NCBI GenBank assembly: GCA_015680685.1
Contig: MNCI01006657.1
Coordinates: forward strand, 9,544 to 40,788
Length of the DNA stretch: 31,245 nucleotides
Direction of reading: 5' to 3'
From: Gnetum montanum
Taxonomy: Eukaryota; Streptophyta; Gnetopsida; Gnetales; Gnetaceae
Each line of letters starts with the position of its first letter. Position 1 is the first letter of the stretch. Position numbers and translations under genes: made by a program. The notes below the pieces were generated by a model. The model was not told where the DNA came from and searched no databases. It saw only the letters and a list, made by a program, of their open reading frames with translations. This document shows, piece after piece, positions 9,889 through 19,984 of this stretch.

Positions 9889-11149
9889 CTAAATGACTAG
9901 GGAATCTCCCATTGGAGAAAAACATTTTGTGTAACAAGGTATCTTACTTTATGAGTTCCCACTGTGCATGTTTCTTATGACGTAGCACAGTAACCTCAAT
10001 AGTCATCCTATGTTATCTCACGATCACATATTTTCATCAAAGCCCATACCTTTCAACATGAATGTTTACTACATAAGTTTTATTGACATATTCTATACAT
10101 AATAATGAATGAAATTTTATATGTTATTTTGATTTACATTTGTGATGGCTTTAGCATGGAATGAGCCCTTGAGTTCCCTCTAATTTGTCATTCCATTTTG
10201 GTGGGGGTGCACACACGAAACATAGAATCTCTATCTCTCTAGCTAAATAATAGAATCTTCCCAACTAGCTCTTTTTTGGATCACAACCAAACCTTACACC
10301 ATGCTTATAACCAAAGGAATGTAGGTTGTATTATATATAGATCACCTTCCCGAATGAGAAAACTTAAAGTAACTAAGTTTTGTTTGCTTAGTTGGGTAGT
10401 GGTACCAGAAAGATGGGTTGGGATGCTAGAAAAGAGAAGAGATCTTATGGTTCTTAGTCTCATTCTTCTAGGGTAGTATTTAAGTGTTAGAGAATATGCC
10501 TCAGGTAGCTTACTTCATAGAATAATTATACTACATGTCTATAATGGATGCAGTCAAGGGTATTGCAGAACATAGAAGAATTAGTACTTAGTCTAGGATT
10601 ACGCAATCTACTATGACATTACCAGGTGCATTGGTCTAATAAAAAAATTATCAATTGATTCCTCTCCTCTGATATCAACCTCAAGCAACCTATCATTTCT
10701 CTTATACTAGAATGGGTTGGGAAGACTATGACTTATTTGTGACAAAGGACTAGCAATCTATCTTCCCTCTCATCTTAGTGATGGATTGACTTAATCAAGT
10801 TAATGTCTACTTGTCTACTTTGCGGTAGGTTGGTTACCAAAAATAAGAAATCTGCTGGTGAAGCCAACAACATTAGTTGTGTTTCTGTGAAATACATGTA
10901 CATACTATACTATATTAATTCTTGTTATTATGTAGGTAATAGATGTCACATTAAGAGTCAACGTGCACTAAGTACCTTAGTCACATTTCATGGAAATGTG
11001 CATAGGGTAGGTTGGTCTTCCCAATCTATGGTTATTTGGTGCACTAACTCCAATGTATCTTCCAAATCTGTATCTTAATCTATCTCCCCTACTGGGCTAG
11101 TCTTCTATCAATCATGACTGTTGGTTATGTCTAATCCTTGGTGCTAAGG

Positions 11150-11360
11150 GACTTTAGGTGGGGAACGACTAGGGTCACTCTGGGGTTGTTTGGGGAAACT
11201 CGGGGACTCATTCCCTACTAAAGCCCATTGTGCGTATTTCACAGAAATGTAGCACAATAATTGCCTTAGTCACCCTATGTTACCCTAGTTCTGTATAACT
11301 ACTAATGCACCTACATTACCCTAGGTGTTCCCCAGCTAATGTGCCTACGTTGCCTTGTTT
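11150..11360. repeat. Dispersed repeat family member (GGGGACTCATTCCC / CCCTATGTTACCC)
   Basis: This stretch has 'ggggaacgactagggtcactc', 'actcggggactcattccc', 'tttcacagaaatgtagcaca', 'agtcaccctatgttacccta' and 'aggtgttccccagctaatg' in close order. The same words recur near 9650-10020, 12090-12260, 12520-12560, 13120-13180 and 14590-14820. It has no coding sense that I can find. Confidence 0.6.
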
Positions 11361-11560
11361 CGAATGTAGATTCTAGAAGTTGGCTTGTGAGGATGGTTGG
11401 TTGGTTGGAAGGTGTGGGAGGTTTATGTATGGTATCTTACTCTTACCTTTCATGTAGGATGTCTTACTCTTACCTTTTATAACGTTTTGTCTCTTTTCGG
11501 TATGTATGCCGCTTCGCTTTCTTAGGAGCGAACCAAGTGGGCTGTGTAACCAAAAAAATG

Positions 11561-11908
11561 ATGTTGAAATTTTCACCTATTCATATCTATTTAGTAATAA
11601 TTTTGCTAATTTCTTTGATCTTACTAAAACCTTTTCCATTCTCTGGTTTGACTTATCCAGAAAACATTTCGGCCCATGAATGTGGTTCCAATCCTTTCGA
11701 TGATTCTAGAAGTCATTTCAATATATGATTTTATCTAGTTTCTATTTCATTTATTACCTTTGATCTAGAAGTAACCTTCTCCTCTCCTTAGGCAGTCCCT
11801 CTCAATAAGATTGATTTGTTTGGATCTTGGTCCATGATGGCTTTTTTATTGATTTTGATGATTGGATTTCTCCATGAATGGAAGAAGGGTGCTTTAGATT
11901 AGGGATAA
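11561..11908 (+). pseudogene. nad3: Mitochondrial nad3 (NADH dehydrogenase subunit 3) pseudogene, nuclear copy
   Basis: The frame starts at the ATG at 11561 and reads MLKFSPIHIYLVIILLISLI, then [44 protein letters not shown] and [12 protein letters not shown]. This matches plant mitochondrial nad3, a small three-helix membrane subunit of complex I, over its full length of about 118 codons. The reading phase is kept to the original stop position at 11906-11908. Stops interrupt it at 11726 (TGA, where nad3 has Arg), near 11789 (TAG, where nad3 has Trp) and at 11900 (TAG, again Trp). About three codons are missing before the TYPE motif. All three stops can arise from C-to-T or G-to-A. I see no rps12, the usual mitochondrial neighbour, after it. 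The nuclear location is inferred from the retrotransposon context. Confidence 0.9.
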
Positions 11909-14900
11909 CTAGAACAAGAAATATGTGTATACAAAATATCATATTGAAATTGGTTTGATGGTTGTTCTCCACTAACCATAAGGATATAGTGAATCTATTA
12001 CTAATGCCCCTGCACTTTATGATCTCTATTATTAAATTTTTTCTTATTTGTACTTCGTACTCCAAATTTTCCTTATCCAATACGAATTTTTGAGGGTAAA
12101 ATAGGGTGATGTAGGAAGTGGGAACATCCCTTATGTTACCCTAGTTGTTTCCTAGCTAAAGTAAGGAATCTCCTATTTACCAATTCCTGTTACCCCTACA
12201 GGGCCCTACGTTACCCTGGTTGTTCCCTAAGTGCATGTTTCATGGAAACACTTATTGTAACCTTCATCCCCCTTAATTGCACTTATCTGCTACCTTTTAT
12301 TTCTATTGTATACCATTGTAGTGTTTACTTTTAATCTATTTTTTTCCATTTTGAATTTGGTATACTGCCTTCTACACATTTCATAGGAATGCTTCTTGTA
12401 ACCTTACTTTTGGATTTTGCAATGGCCCATCTACTTAGGAACCCATGGGGTCTGAATCCTATGGATTTGGACTTCTCCCTTCAGGGCAAGGGAGGAAGTT
12501 TTCCTACACCTCCTCTAAGGTAATGTAGGGGTCATTCCCTGGCTAAAGTTCCACCCACCAGGTAACAAAGTGCCTATATTGTGGTCAAATGTTGGTCAAA
12601 CAAGGTCAATCAACAACAACAACATTACGAAGTTCTCAATCCTTTAAGGGGAAGGGGTCAATGACCTACTAATTGGTCAAAGCCAACTGGTATGATTACA
12701 ACAAGTTCTCCTTAGAGGAGGCGATGGCACCACACTAGTGGAAAAATTGATATTTACATGTAGAGAATAATGGCAATAATATATTATCTGATTTAAGTGT
12801 GTACTCAGAACACTCTTTACTACTCTAGCATACATGGGTGGGGACTCCAATTGTGGATTATGATTTGAAAATTATTTTTATAAAAAGAAACTTCACTCTA
12901 TCTTTCCAGTAGAAATATTTCCTTATTTTTGCAAAAGAAAAGGAGAAAGATTAGTTTTACGTGAAGCAATACATGCTGGAAATAGAACTCCAAAAGCATG
13001 GGGAATGGTAATAGGTTGGATTGGATGTGATTGGTATTTAAGTTATTGTATTTGGAGAGGTAGATAAGTTATAATAAGCTCATTATTTAAATGAGTTCAC
13101 GATGCCATGATAGAAAACAACACAAAACCATGAAACGTTGAGGTTACCATGTGTGTTTCCATGAAATGTGCATAGCCCCACAACATAAAATACAATTTGT
13201 AAAACATGCACTTTTTGGGTAAGCCAATTTGAAGAATGAATGCATAAAAATTGTAGCCATTCTTTTTCGAGCCAATAGGTTAAGGTATACACATGTGACT
13301 ATAAGAATTTAGTTGAACTGAATAATCTTGGCCATAACCAAAGGGCTTAACCCATCCAAGGTTTAGTAGTAGCTATTCTTACCCTTGTAAGGTTGCAACG
13401 ACCTATAGAAGACCCAAGTTTGAGGGCTAAGTCCATCCATCATAAAAGCAATGGATAAGAAAATGGTAGAGGCTACTCCAAAAACAATACAACTAGACAT
13501 CAATTGGCAAGTTTGACAAATTTTTTTATTATTGCACAAGGTACCATAGGTCAAGGAAATCAAAATAAAAAGGAAATCAAATCGAACAAAAAGCTTTGAT
13601 ATCGACTAACACTTTTGGGCACTTTCTATAACTCACTCAGTATACGGGAGCATGTTATCGCCTTACAAAGTAATACTAGGAAGACTTTGAGATGAAAGTA
13701 CAAAAGAAAAGGTTGTTTTTCTTACTCACCATTACTTTGTTTTATTTTTCTTTCTTTGTTGGATATAGATGTTAAGATGGAAGCTTTGCAATATAAGTTG
13801 ATATTTATCAAACATAAGTTTATTTATAAAAGTAAATCAAGAAAATATATCATAACTAACTACAACAAGATGCAAGTAAGAATGTATGTGAGTAGGGAAA
13901 GCTCCATTGATGGTGTCTGGACTGGTACTGATGTGATTAATGGGTCGAATACATGTCTTGTTGCAAGGCTCACTTTCAAGTTTCCTTAACCTAGACTCCC
14001 TAAAATGATGTAGGTCTGAAGAATGATAATGGCCACATTTATTATATAACTATGTACAGAAACCAATGCCAAGGAAACCACTAAGTTCCTTGTATTCTAT
14101 ATATATGAAAATAAGAGAATTGGGAGCACCGAGAGCCCAGAAATGACACTTAGATAACTAAGGGCAAGCACAAATGACATATGGGATGAAGCTTTGCACC
14201 CAATGACCTTGTGATAGGTGAGCAAGGAAGAAGATTATGGGGTTACCTAGGAACATGTTAGTCACAAGTTACCCATTCCAAATATTGAGTCCAAGCTGAA
14301 TAACTTTGCATGTGTCTAGTTCATAGCATACAACTTCAATTTGTTTGAATGCTAGTAAAGAGAGTTACCCCTTTGTATACTATAAAAATAGGCAAAGATC
14401 CCCTTGGCCCTAGAATAAATTGATATTCTTTAAATTGACTGACTTGGAGCCCTTATCTTATTTATACTAGGAAAATGAAATAGAGAAATAAATTAGTTAT
14501 TAGCTACTCAGATAACCAACAGGAGGATAAACCTAAAAAATATTCACCCACATTGGTCACTTGGGCGTCAGTGAAATGCCAAAAAAGGGCTTACTATGGG
14601 GTTACCCCTATCACGTCGATTACCTCTCAACTAAGACCACTCAACTAGGGGAATGATAGGTTACAATAAGCATTTTTCAGAAACACACACTTATATTGAT
14701 CACTCACACTAGGGTAATGTAGGGTGACTATGGGAGCAAGAACACCCTTAGAGTTACCCTGGTCATTCCCTAGCTAAAGTCCTAGAGTGACCCTAGTCAT
14801 TCCTTAGCAAAAGCTCCCTCTCTTTTTGTCTAACTTATAGTGATTCAAGATCTATAAGGTTCCTTTTTTCTATAAGGTCTCCATATTGATTGATTTCTAC

Positions 14901-15157
14901 CTAGAGTTATTAGGAGAGGAATTATTTTTGTAGTCTTTCGTTTTCTGTTGGGTTGGTTGATTGAGTTTATCCCCGTTATCAATGAGGGCATAGACAAATG
15001 CATCCAAAATTCTATTAGAAAAAAAGTGATAAGACATTCAACTATGTTGCAATAATATAAGATAAGGTAAGTTACCTATGTATACAAACATTTACTAGAT
15101 CTTGCTCAATAAGAGCCTTTTTGGGTTGGAGAATACGATGCATGGGTTACGAGTTAC

Positions 15158-15160
<3 letters not shown>
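11909..15160. other. AT-rich non-coding region with more dispersed repeat copies
   Basis: No supportable gene is seen. Members of the dispersed family lie near 12090-12260 ('ccctagttgtttcctagct', 'gtgcatgtttcatggaaac'), 12520-12560, 13120-13180 and 14590-14820 ('accctggtcattccctagct', 'accctagtcattccttagca'). One stop-bounded frame at about 12867-13067 looks protein-like but is not identified; see the findings. Confidence 0.45.
13063..13100. repeat. Palindromic motif, copy B (CTCATT..AAATGAG)
   Basis: 'ataagctcattatttaaatgag' pairs CTCATT with AATGAG and matches copy A at 5748-5785 with similar flanks. It begins just after the TAA at 13065-13067 that ends an unidentified open frame, which resembles a gene end followed by a hairpin. 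Confidence 0.6.

Positions 15161-15194
<34 letters not shown>
15161..15194. repeat. (AC)n microsatellite
   Basis: An uninterrupted run of about 16-17 AC dinucleotides, preceded by 'acttttac' and followed by 'aaactaag'. Confidence 0.97.
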
Positions 15195-15199
<5 letters not shown>

Positions 15200-15699
15200 A
15201 GATACATACATGCATGCATAATAAATCCATTTGATCAACAATGCTCAGAAAGCCAGCTACTTCCTATCACCACTTGACTTCATCGAGTATTCATTCAATA
15301 GCACTAGACCAGGCCTCTCATATTGGTTGGTATTGGATGTATCATTAGGGGGCTTTTTCTTAGGCATCCTCTTTTGTAGAGAAGAGATACCTTACCCTTC
15401 ACTAGCTATTTCATTTCCATTACATCCACAAGTTTTTTGGAAATTACTATGGATCCTTTGACTCTCAACTTCCTTCCCTTATGTTGGGTCTCATTGGTAT
15501 TGCATGTAGGTCACAATGTGCTTTGAGATGGCTCTCTTTTTCCTAATTCACTCCTGGTCACTCTGCTACATCTAGCCTTTTCTATAGGTACCTTTGAAAG
15601 GTGGTGAGTGTTACAATGTAATGTACATTTGCTTAGGGTTGGTGGCCTAATTAAATTGACTTAGCTTCACTAAAAGGCCTCATCTCTAAAAGCATTGAT
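15195..15699. other. No supportable gene
   Basis: A short plus-strand frame (15231-15461) is hydrophobic (GGFFLGILF, AISFPLHPQVFWKLLW) and could be by chance or from an organelle fragment, as the next stretch probably is. I could not match it to any mitochondrial or plastid protein I know. Confidence 0.3.
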
Positions 15700-15990
15700 T
15701 GGCTCACATGTGGGCAAGCTCAAAGTATGTAGGGCGAATCAATCCTCCCCTTACCTTGCTATTATGACACGCTATGTTTCCCTTCTCTGTTCTCGAGTAA
15801 GGGTGGATCAAATTCTTTTCTTGTGGGTCATGGGTGCACTAATCCCTATAGGTTGTAGTAGTTCACCTTACCTAAATTGATCATCATATCGGTCCCTAAG
15901 CCCAGTTGGAGAGGCTCGGTTTCAAAACTGTATGTGAAGCTTTTGCCTCATATGGCTCCTCCCAGGATCAGAGATATTAGCTCGGTTCAA
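15700..15990 (-). pseudogene. Probable mitochondrial group II intron fragment, nuclear copy
   Basis: Read on the minus strand, 15958-15924 gives GAGCCATATGAGGC, a short A-rich loop, then GCTTCACATACAGTTT. This corresponds to the GAGCCGTATG...CGTACGGTTT stem conserved in bacterial and plant mitochondrial group II introns, with C-to-T and G-to-A changes. Downstream come 'aaccgagcctctccaactgg', 'ggtaaggtgaactactacaa' and 'gggaaacatagcgtgtcata', which also have the look of mitochondrial intron sequence, including a GTGAAC stretch. No intron-encoded protein is visible. Which mitochondrial gene it came from I cannot say. With nad3 about 4 kb away, it may belong to the same or a separate mitochondrial insertion. 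Confidence 0.5.
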
Positions 15991-18900
15991 AGAGAACTAT
16001 GGTAGTAGGAAGGAGGAAGGGGGATAAAAAGAGGAGAGCTTTGCATAGTAAGATGGATCTATCTATCAATACTACATGCTAGTTATATCACATATATAAA
16101 ATTGATTTGATGTGAAGCACTTACCTTACCCATGCCCCACCCAACCAAAAACCAACCAATTTTTCTGATTAGTGAATCAATAAAACTAAGGCTCTTGCAA
16201 AGGTCCCTTCATGGGTTAAAGTAAAGAACAAAAGGAGAAATGATAGAGAAAAATGTTGAAGGGAAAATGATAGTAGGGGAAATGTTGAAGGAGAAATGGT
16301 AACAATGGGCTACTCTACTTTTGAAGGGTTGAATGCACTATAAAAAAGTAAATCTATGTCCATGGAAATAGGGAAAAAAAGAACCATTATGATACATAAT
16401 CCTAAATAGGAAATAGAGAACCATTACAATACATAACTCTAAACCCCACAAGAAACAACACTACCTACTAGCCCACTATGGTAATTCCTCAAGAGCCAAA
16501 ATGTAGTTCTCACTTCAGTATTAGTGTTGAGTAGTCTATATTCTATTATACTTTATTTTTTTCATGCTCGATTTATAAATTATATTATTTCAATTTTTTT
16601 TCTTAATATAGGTAGGGGCCATAACAATTGGGGAAAATCATTCATAAATTTCAAGAGACAACAATAGCTTAAATGGTAAAATTTTTTCATTTCGATAGCC
16701 TTCTTAATATGACACTCTTTTAATTTTAATTTTGACAAGTTTGTTATTACCAAATTTAACAACTAGGACCTACTCATAGATTAGTAACAAAATTGCTTTT
16801 CATTAAATCGGTTTCCTAAATCTACTTATAGGGATGGCCTACTTAAAACTATATGCTTTCCAAATCCTTGTAATGATGGTATATCATGTTACTTAAGAGT
16901 TAAGAGCCATTTCATACTACAAAGTTTCTATTACTTATGAGCCAATGATACTTATTACATTTAAGTCCTCTAGAAGGGATAGTGGTAATCCAATCTGTGA
17001 TAGTTCAAATGAGAAAGGGATAGGAAAAAAGCTCCACTCCACTTCATTAAAAAATGTGATAATTTTGTACACGTCAACATGACACCTACCAAAGCTACCA
17101 GGTTCATGGTCATCTTACTATTGACAATGCTTTGATATTCACTTTTTAGCTTTATACCAACAACAACAACAAAAGAAGTAAGTCCTGCATGAGCTTGTTA
17201 TCTTTGTGAAACTTAATCAAAAAATTATTAATTCTTGTAAATATACATATCATTAATGTAAATCGAATCTTAAAGCCATGAAAATACAACCATCATCACA
17301 TAAATGAAATTTGAAAGAAATGTGTGTGCCATGTGAATGACTGATTTCAAAAGTCAAGTCATGGTAGATGGGTTAGAAATATGGAACTAAAATTATTACC
17401 ATACCCAAGATCAATATTATTATGCAAGCAATTCTCTACTCATTATCACAAAAATCTACATGAAAATGAAAGAGTGGCATGTTGTGACCTATCCATTGGT
17501 TGTTGATGCTTGCAATTCCAAGCTGTCATCATTGCGTTAACTAGCCTTGCATCTCTTCTAGTAACTTAACTATGGATTAATCCATCTTTCTCATAACACC
17601 AACCCTGACCAAGTCAATTGTTTGGGTCTGGTTTTGTCATGTTCTATAAGTAGCAAAAAATGGGGTAGACTAGCAACCACAACAATTGCAAGTTTTCAGT
17701 TAGTGACATCATCTACCATGACCTTTAGTTTTTGTTTCAAATTTCAATGGAAAAAACATAGGCTAAATGTAGCTTCCTCTTTTAGAAACATGCATTAGAT
17801 TTTTTGATGGATTTAAACTTGAAAGTTCAAAGCAAGCATAAAACATGCACTAGTTATTTTATTGAAGTGTAGAAATCATTGCTCTCCTAGACTACCAGTG
17901 CTTCATACTTTTATTTACATAGTTCAATTTAGAGTGCTTTCTTAGAAAAAGCTATGATTAGTTTCTTATCATGCAATTCTGACCGAATCCACTTGCCAAA
18001 GCTCTATCTTTTAGTATGTCAATTTATTTTAAGGATGCCATGAACTGTGTCGAATTTCCTGACATTGCCAATGAAGGGCCTATTTGAACATATTGACTCC
18101 AAATTTTGTAATGATGACTACCAATGTCCTAGGAAGTAGCACTCTTTTTGTCATCATGCACTTCTTGCCGAAAAGGATGGTATTACCCATGTACCAAATA
18201 AATAGGAATACCAACTCACATCATGCATTAGAGACCAATAGTTTATGGCATTTCATAGCCATCGATACCTAACAAGGATGAAATTTAAGAATTTGTGTGA
18301 AAAGAAATGTGCATTGTGTTAACATCATGTAACAACACATAACACCCATAGGTAGGAAGCAAGAGTTAACACTTGAAGCATGTAACAACTTGGTGGAAAA
18401 ATGTAAGGGTAAACTTCTCTTATTTTTTTATCCCAAAAAATTTATCAATTGTTAAAAATTCAACTTTCATGTAGATCAACATAGACAATTATCAATAAAA
18501 CAATGCATAATAATGAAAATTATGTGATGTAAAGAATGGCCCAAGGATCTAGCAAAAGGAAAATGCCAATATGACGATTGACATCTCTTAATATGCTATG
18601 CATCCAAAGCACCGTACAAAAGCAAAAACATCTAAAAATTAAAATCATATCCATGGTCATCTAGCTTAGCAATAAGCCAATTAATTTAATCACTCACTTA
18701 GTAGTCTTAAATTATGCACAACCAAAATGTATTGCATCATTAAGAAGTCAAAATTAAGAAAGCATATTATTGATGTACCTAGACGATTGCAAATTAAAAT
18801 AAAAAATAATACATAATATCTACATTTATTCATAATATCATTACCATTAACACAATACTTAGGGTTCAACAAGCAAGAAAAACTAGAAACTAGATTGTAT

Positions 18901-19114
18901 ACATTAATAAACTTGTTCACATAGACAACTAGACAATAGGTATAAGAATCTTACAAATAAGTAATTTACAAATCAAATTATTAAAAATTTTAATAAAAGA
19001 CTTAAAAATAACTATGAAAACCAAATATTGATAGAAAAAATCTATACAATATTCCTTTGGTGCAATATACAGTCTAATTTATGGATTAGATGTTGAGTTT
19101 TCTTAGACCATAAT
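15991..19114. other. AT-rich non-coding region, nothing recognised
   Basis: Short frames only, none with a recognisable domain. Composition becomes strongly AT-rich from about 16500, with many A- and T-runs. No tandem array, LTR or tRNA was seen. Its right-hand edge at 19114 is the flank of the 3' LTR that follows, and the bases next to the LTR (ataat, 19110-19114) would be the target-site duplication. Confidence 0.45.
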
Positions 19115-19840
19115 TGATGAGCGGCAAGGTACTTCAATATCCAACCATACGAATCACAAGTGTTCACACATGATCTAGTCAAATTCCATAGACCTTAAGT
19201 TCTTAAGTACACTAGTTCTAAGATGTGAAATCTAATTAGGATGATCATTGTCTTCTTAGTTCCACTCATGAGGTACAAGTATATGGTTAAGTACAACTGA
19301 GGTATATGATTTTTATCATTTTTTATTTTATAAGTTTAATCACCTAGAACAAGAATGAAGGTAGAGGCATTTAACATATAATTAATATATTTGCTAGCTA
19401 GCCTAACACAAGTACCTATTTCTACTCCTTGGACACATCCTACATGCATATAACACTGTTGGGTTACTAAATGTTAGGTGTTTCTGGGTTACCAAGTGCT
19501 ACACATATGCTCGAAGTGGTCATGCTTGTGTTCATTAACAACTACAAATTAATTACTTAATTAAAATGCATTAAAGTAAAGTGCATGAATAATAAATGCA
19601 TCAAAGAAAACATTAATCTATTCTCAATGCTACAAGGATTATCGAAAGGGCTTGTCTTTATTCTTGTTACATTGATGTGCTCAGGTATATCAATGCTCAA
19701 ATAAAGGTTCGTACACACTCAGAGTTCTAATGTGGGCACTCAAAAATATTATAACTTTGGAGAAAAAAATGAAAGAGCTTCACTATGTTATGACAAAAAA
19801 AATTATGAAAAACTACTCCAAACTATGAGCCCAAGAACTA

Positions 19841-19848
19841 TATTTATA
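19841..19848 (-). promoter_or_regulatory. LTR TATA box
   Basis: Minus-strand TATAAATA in the context 'cctataaatatag', about 127 bp into the LTR. The sister LTR has 'cctataaataag' at the matching place. Confidence 0.75.
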
Positions 19849-19866
19849 GGCTGGCATATGCCCTAT

Positions 19867-19948
19867 GATATTGGATATTCGACATCATGTCTTAGGCTCC
19901 AATATTGGGTATCTAATATTGAGGCTCCGATATTGGATATTTGATATC
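19867..19948. repeat. Three U3 direct repeats (GATATTGGATATTTGATATC)
   Basis: Units lie at 19867-19886, 19901-19920 and 19929-19948, the last two preceded by 'ggctcc'. They sit just upstream of the LTR TATA box (minus orientation), the usual place of retrotransposon enhancer repeats. The sister LTR has an unrelated repeat at the same place. Confidence 0.7.
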
Positions 19949-19974
19949 AAAGCTAGTCAAAACATGATTCATCA

Positions 19975-19984
19975 TACCCCCATG
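19975..19984 (-). promoter_or_regulatory. Polypurine tract
   Basis: Minus-strand 'catgggggta' lies immediately before the LTR start TGATGA. It would prime plus-strand DNA synthesis. It contains one T, so it is either imperfect or slightly decayed. Confidence 0.7.

Larger units (their letters stand above)
5681..11560. other. AT-rich non-coding region with a dispersed repeat family
   Basis: I see no supportable gene. Frames such as 6150-6638 (minus) have no recognisable domain. That frame simply reads through two copies of a repeat motif, giving GNESPSY twice. Motif copies with 'acttggggactcattccc' lie near 6410, 6475, 7107 and 11199, and copies with 'catttcatggaaatgtgc' near 10980 and 11240. 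The sequence is CpG-poor and looks like old, many-times-mutated repeat DNA. Confidence 0.5.
19115..19974 (-). repeat. 3' LTR, 860 bp, of the minus-strand Athila-like element
   Basis: On the minus strand it starts TGATGAATCATG at 19974, directly after a purine tract, and ends GCTCATCA at 19115. A second LTR at 28907-29778 has the same TGATGA...TCATCA ends and nearly the same length (872 bp). Both have TATAAATA about 130-140 bp from the start and AATAAA about 310-320 bp from the start. Both share 'tagtaaccca' at about 490-505 and a closing segment of type 'gac.agatc.tg..tgaaca' ... 'tatggttg'. There is no primer-binding site beyond 19115, as expected for a 3' LTR. Confidence 0.9.

Noticed and set aside
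13363-13563. A minus-strand frame with CQTCQLMSSC and a hydrophobic stretch, like a small membrane protein.
   Set aside because: I could not assign it to any family, and it has no supporting exons or promoter.
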